10,496 nucleotides of DNA, taken from NCBI GenBank assembly GCA_030149405.1, contig JASBRM010000257.1:1-10496 (forward strand), in the 5' to 3' direction. Of this stretch, positions 1 through 6,814 are shown piece by piece. Source of the stretch: Neptuniibacter sp. (GTDB taxonomy: Bacteria; Pseudomonadota; Gammaproteobacteria; Pseudomonadales; Balneatricaceae). Both the position numbers and the translations under genes were made by a program. The first letter of the stretch is position 1. Every line of letters begins with the position of its first letter. Below the pieces are notes generated by a model that had not been told where the DNA came from, made no database searches, and saw only the letters and a program-made list of their open reading frames with translations.

Positions 1-1
1 T

Positions 2-280
2 CTGCCAAAAGCAAAAGAGCTGCGTAGCTATGCAGAGCCACTGATCACTCTGGCTAAAAACGACACTGTAGCAAACCGCCGTCTGGCGTTTGCACGTACT
101 GGCAGCAAAGTTGCTGTTGGTAAACTGTTCAACGATCTGGGCCCGCGTTACAGCACTCGCCCAGGTGGCTATGTTCGTATCCTGAAGTGCGGCTTCCGCC
201 CAGGTGACAACGCTCCAATGGCTTACGTTGAATTGGTTGATCGTCCAGCTGTTGAAGCTGCAGACGAAGCAGAAGATTAA
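2..280 (+). CDS. rplQ: 50S ribosomal protein L17, C-terminal part
   Basis: Partial gene; the start lies left of the window and the last 93 codons are visible, ending in TAA at 278-280. The product is large-subunit protein L17, which sits near the peptide exit tunnel. The translation contains the family's typical segments: [15 protein letters not shown], a run [11 protein letters not shown], then the C-terminal block [17 protein letters not shown] followed by [14 protein letters not shown]. It ends in a short acidic tail (EAADEAED), common in gammaproteobacterial L17. Family members are about 125-130 residues, so roughly a quarter is missing. L17 is normally the last gene of the alpha operon after rpoA, and the strong terminator directly downstream agrees with that. 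Identification is firm. Confidence 0.97.
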   Translation: MPKAKELRSYAEPLITLAKNDTVANRRLAFARTGSKVAVGKLFNDLGPRYSTRPGGYVRILKCGFRPGDNAPMAYVELVDRPAVEAADEAED

Positions 281-295
281 GATTTCTTGATCATT

Positions 296-322
296 AAAAC
301 CCGGCTTTATGCCGGGTTTTTT
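296..322 (+). terminator. Rho-independent terminator of the rplQ operon
   Basis: A perfect 10-bp inverted repeat (296-305 AAAACCCGGC, 311-320 GCCGGGTTTT) closes a 5-base loop TTTAT and runs into a T tract. It starts 15 bases after the rplQ stop codon. This is a textbook intrinsic terminator and marks the end of the ribosomal protein operon. Confidence 0.95.
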
Positions 323-446
323 ATTGCTTGTAGAAAATTCGTTTTGTTGACTATCTGCTTTCTGCTAGAAACTCATCTCAGGTATATCGTTGCAAATGAG
401 TTTGATAGCGTGACAGAGTCTGTGAAATATTTGGAGTTTAGTTGTG

Positions 447-776
447 ATGAATTGGTTAAGAGCTATTTTGCTATCTGTTAGCCTTATTAGCCCGTCAATG
501 GCTAAAGCTCAAAGCTATACTTTTATATCAGGTAATGATTTATTTGATGCATTATCACAGGACTCGATGATGCTCAAAGGCTATTTTTTAGGTGTGGTTG
601 ATGTGCTGAAAGGTGCTGAAGGTGAGAATTGTTTTATTGTGCCATTAGCTACAGATGCAGATCAGCAAATGTTCGATGCTTACCTAAAATATTGGAAAAA
701 AAATGCGATCCCCGATCATGCAGTCGAGGCCATTTCTGAAGCAATGTCACAATCATACCCCTGTGAAAAACATTAG
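447..776 (+). CDS. Secreted Rap1a/Tai-like family protein
   Basis: A 109-residue protein with a Sec signal peptide (hydrophobic residues 4-15, probable cleavage after AKA at 21). The mature part fits the pattern of the Rap1a/Tai immunity-like family as I know it: a G-N-D-L-F start, a helix ending GYFLGVVDVL, a central NCF-IVP stretch (C62), a Q-rich helix with YLKYW, a proline, and a terminal YPC (C106). C62 and C106 would form the family's conserved disulfide. The usual first Cys pair (around LL..C and CaGY) is missing. The start could be GTG 444 or ATG 447; TTGGAG at 431-436 is the likely ribosome site and is 7 or 10 bases away. Founding members neutralise type VI amidase effectors, but no effector gene is nearby, so an immunity role is not supported here. 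The family call is moderate and rests on pattern only. Confidence 0.7.
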   Translation: MNWLRAILLSVSLISPSMAKAQSYTFISGNDLFDALSQDSMMLKGYFLGVVDVLKGAEGENCFIVPLATDADQQMFDAYLKYWKKNAIPDHAVEAISEAMSQSYPCEKH

Positions 777-843
777 ACTAAGGATAGGTTGCAAACAGTT
801 GCTAGTAATTTTTGTATAAGTGACAATAAAACAAAAAATTATA

Positions 844-855
844 AGGTTATAACCT
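844..855. repeat. 12-bp perfect palindrome upstream of the acidic protein gene
   Basis: AGGTTATAACCT reads the same on both strands and lies 14 bases before the ATG at 870. It contains a TATAAC hexamer that could act as a -10 element, so it could be an operator or a promoter part. A 12-bp palindrome can arise by chance and no partner site was seen. Confidence 0.4.
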
Positions 856-869
856 GCCCGGGGTGCAGA

Positions 870-1097
870 ATGAAATTTACTAGTCTCAAAGCAGTGATAA
901 CGGCAGTCACCGTTATTTTTGCTCTCTTATTACCAGTGCAGAGTGTTGTTGCAGCTGAGACAGATCAAGCAGCTAAACTTTGTGAAGATGGTAAGCCTTG
1001 CCCTGCTGATGATAAAGCAGCAGATAAAAAACCAGCTGATGAAGAACCAACCGATGAAGAGTTGGAAGACAGTTGTGATGACGATGGTGTGTTCTAA
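870..1097 (+). CDS. Small secreted, highly acidic cysteine-containing protein
   Basis: I do not recognise a family. The 75-residue product has a clear signal peptide: MKFTSLK, then a hydrophobic core to about residue 27, with probable cleavage after VAA at 29. The mature 46 residues contain 18 Asp/Glu and 5 Lys, so a net charge near -13, and three cysteines (C38, C44, C69) in the contexts LCEDGKPCP and DSCDDD. There is no further hydrophobic segment, so it should be soluble in the periplasm or exported. ATG 870 was chosen because it places the signal peptide at the N-terminus. An in-frame TTG at 789 behind AAGGA would add 27 residues with a CPGC motif and make it a membrane-anchored protein; this is less likely. 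It sits between the Rap1a-like and rhodanese genes in the same direction, probably in one transcription unit. Metal binding or thiol partnering is conceivable but speculative. Confidence 0.72.
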   Translation: MKFTSLKAVITAVTVIFALLLPVQSVVAAETDQAAKLCEDGKPCPADDKAADKKPADEEPTDEELEDSCDDDGVF

Positions 1098-1143
1098 ACA
1101 CCACCCTTACTTAAAATAAATATAATATTGAGGATAGAGTTCG

Positions 1144-1797
1144 ATGATTAAATCATTCATTGCTGCTGCGGCAGTGGTTGTTACTGCGGCGCTCCCTCTT
1201 TCTGCACAGGCAGAAGGAAAACCAGTCGGTATTACGTTCAGCATGTCTGAAGCAACGGTAATGCATAATGGTAAACCGGTAACCATTAAGCGTGATCAGG
1301 ACAATAATGCGACTGTAATTGACGCCTTTGCCAAGACATCACGTCCTTGCCCGCCATTCTGTATTCAACCTATCGTTTTGGCACCGGGTGTTGAAACTAT
1401 AGGCGAAGCTGAAATGATCGATTACCTCGTTAAAAAATCCAATGGAGATGATTCAATTCTGGTCATCGATTCACGCACACCTAACTGGGTAGAGCGTGGC
1501 ACCATTCCTGGCGCCAAGAATATTCCATGGACTTTGCTGAACACCGCAAAAGGGGCTGATCCACTTTCTATCTCAGAGATCCTGACTGAAGAATTTGGTG
1601 CAGAAGAGTTCGACGGCCTTTGGAAATTTGGCAAGGCTAAAACTCTTGTGATGTTCTGTAATGGTATGTGGTGCGGCCAGTCACCAACGAACATCAAGTC
1701 GCTTCTAGATTTCGGTTACCCTGCAAACAAAATTAAGTGGTATCGCGGTGGTATGCAGAACTGGAGCAACCTGGGTCTGACTACGGTTAAGCCTTAA
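1144..1797 (+). CDS. Periplasmic rhodanese-domain protein
   Basis: A 217-residue protein with a signal peptide (hydrophobic 4-19, probable cleavage after AQA at 23) and one rhodanese fold in the C-terminal half, about residues 88-215. Family marks are LVIDSRTPNWVERGTIPGA at 106-124, with the D109-R111 pair and GxIPGA-x-NIPW, and the active-site strand LVMFCNGMWCGQSP at 168-181, then KWYRGGMQNW near the end. C172 is the expected persulfide-carrying cysteine. A second cysteine, C177, sits inside the active loop, where ordinary rhodaneses lack one. The N-terminal part (24-87) is not rhodanese; it carries RPCPPFC (C69, C73), a possible extra disulfide or metal pair. The exact sulfur donor and acceptor cannot be told. 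The start ATG 1144 follows GAGGATAGAG at 1130-1139. It is the last gene of the three-gene exported cluster and is followed by a strong terminator. Confidence 0.9.
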   Translation: MIKSFIAAAAVVVTAALPLSAQAEGKPVGITFSMSEATVMHNGKPVTIKRDQDNNATVIDAFAKTSRPCPPFCIQPIVLAPGVETIGEAEMIDYLVKKSNGDDSILVIDSRTPNWVERGTIPGAKNIPWTLLNTAKGADPLSISEILTEEFGAEEFDGLWKFGKAKTLVMFCNGMWCGQSPTNIKSLLDFGYPANKIKWYRGGMQNWSNLGLTTVKP

Positions 1798-1825
1798 GTT
1801 TTGCTTTTAAGTTAGGTTGGATTAT

Positions 1826-1865
1826 AAAACTCCGGTGTTGGTGACAGCATCGGAGTTTTTTCTTT
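1826..1865 (+). terminator. Intrinsic terminator after the rhodanese gene, possibly bidirectional
   Basis: The stem begins AAAACTCCG at 1826-1834 and returns as CGGAGTTTT at 1851-1859. The inner arm also pairs (1835-1840 with 1845-1850, including two G-T wobbles) and leaves a GTGA tetraloop. A T-rich tract follows to 1866. Because the outer stem is A-rich on one side and T-rich on the other, it may also stop leftward transcription arriving from the TrmK-like gene. Confidence 0.88.
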
Positions 1866-2008
1866 TGTTAAGCACGTGCTTTTTCGCGCTGCGAGGACGG
1901 AAGCAACGCTTCCTGCTATCGGCTAGACGTGTCTTAGCCACTTGCTAGGAAAAGCCATAAATCCTGTTTGTGGTACTTTGCTCTGTTGAAACACTGGATC
2001 GTTATTGT
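1866..2008. other. Gene-free, hairpin-rich intergenic stretch
   Basis: No coding region is supported between the two convergent genes here. The stretch holds three local symmetries close together: the palindrome AAGCACGTGCTT at 1870-1881, a 6-bp stem GGAAGC/GCTTCC with loop AAC at 1899-1913, and GGCTA/TAGCC at 1921-1939. Nothing else is recognisable. It may be remnant terminator structure or a small interspersed element. Confidence 0.4.
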
Positions 2009-2671
2009 TTAGAACAGTTTGTTTTTAAGTTCCTGATAGCTAGTCAGTAGCTTACGATACTTTTCAGGGCTTGAGCGTGATGCACGTTCATAATGTTCGA
2101 TTGTTTTCTCAAGGTACTGTAAATGCTTTGGGTTCAGCTTATCCCACATCACCGAACCCGTTATAACGATATCTTCTTGGGCTCTGCTGGAAGCATGTAC
2201 CACCTCATAGAAAAGCCCTTTATCGTAAACAATCGATTCATTGATTAGCTTTAAGCCCAGCTCCTTCAGGGTTTGTCTTACTTTCGCGTTATGCCTTACC
2301 GGGCATAACAGAAACTCGATGTTATGGTGGGGGTTGTTCGCAATGATATTTTTCACAAACTCAATGGTAAGATCGCCTCCCACACCTGCAATAATCAGTA
2401 GATGATCTGAACTTCTCTCAGGAAGTGTGAGTAGGTTTAAGTCGCAGCAATGAGTTTCCCAGCAATCAGAATCAGGATGCTGTTGCTGCAATTTGGCTGT
2501 AAGCAGGTCAATTAAAGGGTTTACCACATCGACAAAATGCACTGTGGTAGCAGAGCCTGATTGCATAAGCGCCATGCCTAAATGACCATGGTCACAACAA
2601 CAATCCCATATATGTTTGTAACGCCGAGTGATCATGCCTGAGAGAGCGGCCAGGCGATTATTAAGCTTCAA
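2009..2671 (-). CDS. trmK: TrmK-like tRNA (adenine-N1)-methyltransferase family protein
   Basis: A 220-residue class I SAM-dependent methyltransferase of the TrmK/COG2384 family, which in Bacillus makes m1A22 in tRNA. SAM-binding motif I is IWDCCCDHGHLGM at 21-33, and the next strand ends HFVDVVNPLI (45-54). IIAGVGGD at 93-100 corresponds to the family's IAGMGG motif, and FLLCPVRHNAKVRQTL at 120-135 to its Q/C-P-x-x-x-x-x-x-LR segment. The C-terminal part (about 175-220) is helical with many charged residues, as in the coiled-coil tail of TrmK. The start is a TTG at 2669-2671 on the minus strand, supported by a perfect AGGAGG at 2679-2684 with 7-base spacing and by the family-like MKLNNRLAAL opening. 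It lies 76 bp downstream of uvrA in the same direction and may share its transcript. The family call is good; the exact tRNA position is inferred from the Bacillus enzyme. Confidence 0.85.
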   Translation of the reverse strand: MKLNNRLAALSGMITRRYKHIWDCCCDHGHLGMALMQSGSATTVHFVDVVNPLIDLLTAKLQQQHPDSDCWETHCCDLNLLTLPERSSDHLLIIAGVGGDLTIEFVKNIIANNPHHNIEFLLCPVRHNAKVRQTLKELGLKLINESIVYDKGLFYEVVHASSRAQEDIVITGSVMWDKLNPKHLQYLEKTIEHYERASRSSPEKYRKLLTSYQELKNKLF

Positions 2672-2678
2672 CGGTATT

Positions 2679-2684
2679 CCTCCT
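2679..2684 (-). promoter_or_regulatory. Strong Shine-Dalgarno fixing the TTG start of the TrmK-like gene
   Basis: On the minus strand the sequence AGGAGG lies 7 bases before TTG 2671. No in-frame ATG with a comparable ribosome site exists, so this site decides the start. Confidence 0.85.
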
Positions 2685-2759
2685 AATATGCTCCAGAGTG
2701 GACCGCAAAAAACTAAACAGCAGAGGTAGGTTCTGGAGGGCCGAGTTTTAGAGCATATT
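2685..2759 (-). repeat. Inverted repeat joining the uvrA 3' end and the TrmK leader
   Basis: AATATGCTC at 2685-2693 and GAGCATATT at 2751-2759 are exact inverse copies 57 bases apart. A second pair, CTCCAGA at 2691-2697 with TCTGGAG at 2732-2738, lies inside and competes for three bases. On the leftward transcript the outer right arm encodes the last uvrA residues (N-M-L) and the other arm sits immediately before the AGGAGG of the TrmK-like gene. Confidence 0.45.
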
Positions 2760-5567
2760 TTTTAAGAATCGCCCGGTATGAGAATTAGGATTTTCAGCCA
2801 CATCCTCCGGAGTACCTTCAGCGATAATCAAGCCGCCTTTTACGCCCCCTTCAGGGCCGAGATCGACTATCCAGTCTGCGGTTTTTATCACGTCTAAGTT
2901 GTGCTCGATCACGACAATAGTATTTCCGTGGTCACGTAGGCGATTCAGGACATTCAGCAGTTGCTGAATATCATAGAAGTGTAGACCTGTTGTGGGTTCA
3001 TCCAATATATAGAGGGTTTTTCCGGTGTCACGTTTGGAGAGTTCTTTGGCCAGTTTGACACGTTGAGCTTCACCGCCAGAAAGTGTGGTTGCTGCCTGAC
3101 CTAATCGGATGTATGAGAGTCCCACATCGATAAGGGTTTGTAAGCGGCGAGCCAGCGCTGGGATTGCATCAAAGAAATCTCTAGCATCCTCTACTGTGAG
3201 ATCCAGAACTTCATGGATGTTTTTGCCTTTATATTTAATCTCAAGGGTTTCGCGGTTATAGCGTTTACCTTTGCAGACATCACAAGGTACATAAATATCC
3301 GGCAGGAAGTGCATCTCTACCTTGATAACACCATCACCCTGACAGGCTTCACAGCGACCACCTTTAACGTTGAAACTGAAGCGTCCCGGTTTATAACCAC
3401 GGGAGCGTGCTTCCTGAGTGCCGGCAAAGAGTTCACGGACAGGGGTAAAGATGCCAGTATAAGTCGCTGGGTTTGAGCGCGGAGTTCTGCCAATTGGGCT
3501 CTGGTCGATGTCGATGACTTTATCGAAATGGTTCAGTCCGGTGATTTTGTCATGTGGCGCTGCATCCAGAGTTGTAGCATTGTTCAGTTCAGTGGCAGCC
3601 ACAGGGTAGAGGGTATTGTTTATCAATGTGGATTTGCCTGAGCCGGAAACACCAGTAATACAGGTAAACAATCCAACAGGAATGCTGAGGTCAACGGAGT
3701 TCAGGTTGTTACCCGTCGCGCCTTTGAGCTCTAAGAGTTTCTTTTTCTCAATAGGGTGGCGTTGTTTTGGTACTGCAATCTCTTTGGCGCCACTGAGATA
3801 CTGGCCGGTAACAGAATTTGGATTAGCCATCACTTCTTCAGGCTTACCTTCTGCAATGACATCGCCCCCGTGAACTCCAGCACCCGGGCCTATATCGATG
3901 ACATAGTCAGCCAGACGAATGGCATCTTCATCATGCTCAACCACAATGACTGTATTTCCAAGGTCGCGTAAGTGTTCAAGTGTATTCAGAAGTCGTTCAT
4001 TATCACGCTGGTGTAATCCGATAGAGGGTTCATCAAGGATGTACATGACGCCAACCAGACCGGCTCCGATCTGGCTCGCTAAGCGAATGCGTTGGGCTTC
4101 ACCGCCCGAAAGGGTGTCTGCATTGCGATCCAGAGATAGATATTCCAAACCAACATTGACCAAAAACTGGAGACGTTCGCGGATCTCTTTCAGGATTTTT
4201 TCCGCGATTTCACCCTGTTTTCCAGGAAGGTGCAGTTGATCAAAATATTCTAAGCTTTCGCCAATGGGTTTGGTCACAATCTGCGGCAGGCTGTGCTGAT
4301 CAATAAAGACATGACGTGCGTCTCTGCGCAAACGGCTGCCATCACATGAAGGGCAGGGTTGCATATTCAGGTATTTTGCCAGGTCTTCTCGAACCGTATC
4401 TGATTCGGTTTCGCGATAGCGCCGTTCGAGGTTGTTAAGTACGCCTTCAAATGGATGAGCTTTATTAATGATGTCGCCGCGATCATTCAGATATCGGAAG
4501 GTCACTGTTTCAGTGCCGCTGCCTTTTAAAATAATTTGTTGGTGTTTCTTGTTCAGCTTTTTGAATGGCGTATCCATATCAAAGCCGTATTGCTCAGCTA
4601 CGGCTTTCAATTGCTGAAAATAATAGAGACTGCGGCGATCCCAGCCTCGAATGGCACCTTCTGACAGCGTCAGGTTGTCATCATGAACAACTTTGCTTGG
4701 GTCGAAGTATTGTTTTACGCCCAGTCCATCACAGCTGGGGCAAGCGCCATGCGGGTTGTTAAACGAGAAGAGCCTTGGTTCAAGCTCCTGAATGCTGTGG
4801 CCACATTCGGGACAGGCAAAACGTGCCGAGAAAATTAACTCTTCACCGTCGCCATCCATGTAGGCAACTTTGGCAATGCCATCGGTCAGATTGAGTGCGG
4901 TCTCAAACGATTCCGCCAGTCGGGTTTGCAGGTCAGCACGAACTTTAAAGCGATCAATCACAACCTCAATATCGTGTTTTTTGTTCTTATCCAGGTCCGG
5001 TGCAGAATCAAGATCGACCACAATGCCATCGATACGAGCTCGGATAAAACCTTCAGCACGTAGGTTATTGATGGTATGTAAGTGCTCACCTTTGCGGCCC
5101 TGAATGACAGGGGCCAGCAGCATCATCTTAGAGCCTTCTTCCAGAGCAAGGACCTGATCAACCATTTGGCTAATGGTCTGGGCTGCCAGGGGTAGGTCAT
5201 GATCAGGACAGCGTGGTTCACCGGCGCGGGCAAACAACAATCTTAGATAATCATAGATTTCGGTTATGGTGCCAACAGTAGAGCGAGGGTTGTGAGAGGT
5301 GGATTTCTGTTCGATCGAGATCGCAGGAGAAAGGCCTTCGATATGATCGACGTCGGGTTTCTCCATCATAGAAAGGAACTGGCGAGCATAGGTAGAAAGT
5401 GACTCTACATAACGCCTTTGCCCTTCTGCATAGAGCGTGTCAAAAGCCAGTGAGGATTTTCCGGATCCAGATAATCCAGTAATAACGATCAGTTTATCTC
5501 TCGGAATTTCCAGATCGATATTTTTGAGGTTATGGGTGCGAGCACCCCGGACCAGAATTTTATCCAT
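2748..5567 (-). CDS. uvrA: Excinuclease ABC subunit A (UvrA)
   Basis: The damage-sensing ATPase of nucleotide excision repair, acting with UvrB and UvrC in the cytoplasm. From the ATG at 5565-5567 the protein is 939 residues, matching E. coli UvrA (940) and beginning [17 protein letters not shown] as the family does. An upstream in-frame start would add 26 hydrophobic residues and is rejected. Visible parts are Walker [10 protein letters not shown] at 31-39, a zinc module C252/C255/C276/C279, ABC signature LSGGEAQR at 486-493, and Walker B ending LDEPSIGLH at 511-519. The second half has Walker [10 protein letters not shown] at 639-647, zinc module C739/C742/C762/C765, signature LSGGEAQR at 829-836 and LDEPTTGLH at 855-863. 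All key residues are intact, so it should be active. It is divergent from ssb, a common gammaproteobacterial layout. The ribosome site is weak (TGAGAA on the minus strand). Confidence 0.98.
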   Translation of the reverse strand: MDKILVRGARTHNLKNIDLEIPRDKLIVITGLSGSGKSSLAFDTLYAEGQRRYVESLSTYARQFLSMMEKPDVDHIEGLSPAISIEQKSTSHNPRSTVGTITEIYDYLRLLFARAGEPRCPDHDLPLAAQTISQMVDQVLALEEGSKMMLLAPVIQGRKGEHLHTINNLRAEGFIRARIDGIVVDLDSAPDLDKNKKHDIEVVIDRFKVRADLQTRLAESFETALNLTDGIAKVAYMDGDGEELIFSARFACPECGHSIQELEPRLFSFNNPHGACPSCDGLGVKQYFDPSKVVHDDNLTLSEGAIRGWDRRSLYYFQQLKAVAEQYGFDMDTPFKKLNKKHQQIILKGSGTETVTFRYLNDRGDIINKAHPFEGVLNNLERRYRETESDTVREDLAKYLNMQPCPSCDGSRLRRDARHVFIDQHSLPQIVTKPIGESLEYFDQLHLPGKQGEIAEKILKEIRERLQFLVNVGLEYLSLDRNADTLSGGEAQRIRLASQIGAGLVGVMYILDEPSIGLHQRDNERLLNTLEHLRDLGNTVIVVEHDEDAIRLADYVIDIGPGAGVHGGDVIAEGKPEEVMANPNSVTGQYLSGAKEIAVPKQRHPIEKKKLLELKGATGNNLNSVDLSIPVGLFTCITGVSGSGKSTLINNTLYPVAATELNNATTLDAAPHDKITGLNHFDKVIDIDQSPIGRTPRSNPATYTGIFTPVRELFAGTQEARSRGYKPGRFSFNVKGGRCEACQGDGVIKVEMHFLPDIYVPCDVCKGKRYNRETLEIKYKGKNIHEVLDLTVEDARDFFDAIPALARRLQTLIDVGLSYIRLGQAATTLSGGEAQRVKLAKELSKRDTGKTLYILDEPTTGLHFYDIQQLLNVLNRLRDHGNTIVVIEHNLDVIKTADWIVDLGPEGGVKGGLIIAEGTPEDVAENPNSHTGRFLKNML

Positions 5568-5598
5568 TACAATTCTCAGAACAGAAACAAAACACGCT

Positions 5599-5604
5599 AT
5601 TATA
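5599..5604 (-). promoter_or_regulatory. Candidate -10 box of the uvrA promoter
   Basis: On the minus strand a perfect TATAAT lies about 31 bases before the uvrA ATG, which would give a leader of about 25 bases. No good TTGACA-like -35 is seen at 16-18 bases (CTACTT at 17), so the promoter call rests on the -10 and its position. Confidence 0.4.
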
Positions 5605-5769
5605 AAGAAAAATTGTGAGTGAAGTAGCATTTCTCTTCTGAGCAAAAGTAGAGGTAGAATCTCACCACTATAAGTATGGGACTAAGTTAATCTGCGTGTT
5701 AAGCTAAGCGGTCAAACGCGCATGCAGCTTTAGGCTGACTGCAGCAAGAGCAGAATTCTGGAGAAAAAA

Positions 5770-6282
5770 ATGGCACGTGGGGTTAATAAAGTAATTCTTG
5801 TGGGTAATCTGGGCGGAGATCCTGAAGTTCGTTATATGCCCAACGGTAATGCAGTGACTAATGTCACTATAGCAACGACCGATTCCTGGAAGGATAAACA
5901 AACAGGACAACAGCAAGAACGTACTGAATGGCACCGAGTGGTATTTTTTGGCCGTTTGGCAGAAGTTGCGGGTGAATATCTGCGTAAAGGTTCACAAGTT
6001 TATATAGAAGGTGCGTTGCGTACGCGAAAATGGCAGGACCAGAGTGGTAATGACCGTTACACGACTGAGATCGTTGTTGATATGAATGGTCAGATGCAGA
6101 TGCTGGGTGGTCGCGGCGGCGATTCCGGATATCAGCAACCTCAATCAGCTCCTGCGCCTCAGGCGGCACCTCAGGCTGCTCCTCAAGCGGCTGCACCAAG
6201 ACAAGCTCCAGCTCCACAATCCGCACCGGCCCCTCAGCCTGCTCCGGGTTTCGATGATTTCGATGACGATATTCCGTTCTAA
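5770..6282 (+). CDS. ssb: Single-stranded DNA-binding protein
   Basis: A 170-residue SSB that coats single-stranded DNA during replication, recombination and repair and recruits partners. The N-terminal OB fold covers residues 1-110, opening [21 protein letters not shown]. Aromatic DNA-contacting residues match E. coli numbering: W40, W54, F60, W88. Residues 113-160 form a flexible Gly then Pro/Gln/Ala linker. The last residues DDDIPF form the conserved acidic tip that binds repair and replication proteins. Length is close to E. coli SSB (178). The start ATG 5770 follows GGAG at 5760-5763 with good spacing. Its neighbour, read the other way, is uvrA. A TATAAG at 5669-5674 could be a -10 box, but no convincing -35 or LexA box accompanies it. 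Confidence 0.97.
   Translation: MARGVNKVILVGNLGGDPEVRYMPNGNAVTNVTIATTDSWKDKQTGQQQERTEWHRVVFFGRLAEVAGEYLRKGSQVYIEGALRTRKWQDQSGNDRYTTEIVVDMNGQMQMLGGRGGDSGYQQPQSAPAPQAAPQAAPQAAAPRQAPAPQSAPAPQPAPGFDDFDDDIPF
6148..6246 (+). repeat. Low-complexity Pro/Ala/Gln repeat in the ssb linker
   Basis: Codons 127-159 of ssb are built from imperfect repeats of APQ, AAPQ and APAPQ units, with CCTCAGG-type DNA repeats early in the stretch. Such linkers vary quickly in length between strains and are disordered in the protein. Confidence 0.7.
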
Positions 6283-6319
6283 ATTGTTGCCTGTGTAATA
6301 AGCATCTGGGGTACATGTC

Positions 6320-6745
6320 ATGTTTGAATTAGTCGTTGTATTGACTCTGATATGTGTGCTGCTTGTTATTAAAATTATCTTTGATCGAACCGGTCAAGAT
6401 AAGAGTGAGGAAGGGAAGCCCGACAAAGAGGCAGATCAGAACAAGGTTAAGGAATTTAAAGGAGTGGTTGTTACTCCAGGTGAAGATTGCTGTCACGCTG
6501 TTCTGCTTTTGCAAGGTAAAACGTTTACCGCTGATGACAAGATCACTTTGCCTCTGCCTCAGTGTACACAGGAGAAGTGTGACTGCGAACGTACAATTAT
6601 CACTGAGCGTCGCAAACGTCATCGACGCCAGCTAGCGGATCGCAGAGCTGCCATTCGCTTTGAGCCGGATTTTAAAGATCGTCGTCAAACCGGTGGCCGC
6701 AGAAAAGAAGATGACAACACCTTTACAGGTGGGTACAGGCATTAA
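6320..6745 (+). CDS. Membrane-anchored Cys/Arg-rich conserved hypothetical protein
   Basis: A 141-residue protein. Residues 3-20 are one strong hydrophobic helix, followed by a charged linker (22-46). A small middle domain runs from GVVVTPGEDCC at 48-58 through LQGKTFTADDKITLPLP to C82, C87, C89 (QCTQEKCDCE). After it comes a very basic stretch, about 95-130, with repeated RR pairs (RRKRHRRQLADRR, then DRRQTGGRR). I recognise this layout, a TPG-x-x-C opening, a K/R-F-x-x-x-x-x-LPLP stretch, clustered cysteines and RR-rich tail, as one shared by small uncharacterised gammaproteobacterial proteins, but know no function. The cysteines could bind a metal and the basic tail nucleic acid or acidic lipid; both are inference. 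A GGGG at 6308-6311 precedes ATG 6320. It is 37 bp after ssb and may be cotranscribed. Confidence 0.85.
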   Translation: MFELVVVLTLICVLLVIKIIFDRTGQDKSEEGKPDKEADQNKVKEFKGVVVTPGEDCCHAVLLLQGKTFTADDKITLPLPQCTQEKCDCERTIITERRKRHRRQLADRRAAIRFEPDFKDRRQTGGRRKEDDNTFTGGYRH

Positions 6746-6814
6746 TACCAGTCTATAACGATAATTTAGCCCTATGTATTGGGCTTCTAAGTATGGCGTA
6801 CTGAACTCTGGAAC

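Noticed and set aside
287..481. A 64-codon open frame starting inside the rplQ terminator
   Set aside because: It begins in the terminator hairpin, has no ribosome site, and overlaps the better supported Rap1a-like gene in another frame.
919..1119. Second open frame overlapping the acidic protein gene
   Set aside because: It has a repetitive composition that mirrors the out-of-frame acidic gene, and no signal peptide or ribosome site.
5568..5645. N-terminal extension of UvrA by 26 residues
   Set aside because: The family begins [13 protein letters not shown]; the added residues are hydrophobic and come from the promoter region, which contains a TATAAT.
5638..5653. Possible LexA box CTG-N10-GAG
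   Set aside because: One of the two conserved trimers is wrong and the centre lacks the alternating AT core.
5704..6316. Two leftward open frames across ssb
   Set aside because: Both are antisense to a clear ssb and show no recognisable domain.
6768..6785. AGCCC/GGGCT hairpin after the Cys/Arg-rich gene
   Set aside because: Only 5 base pairs with no T tract, so a terminator call is not supported.
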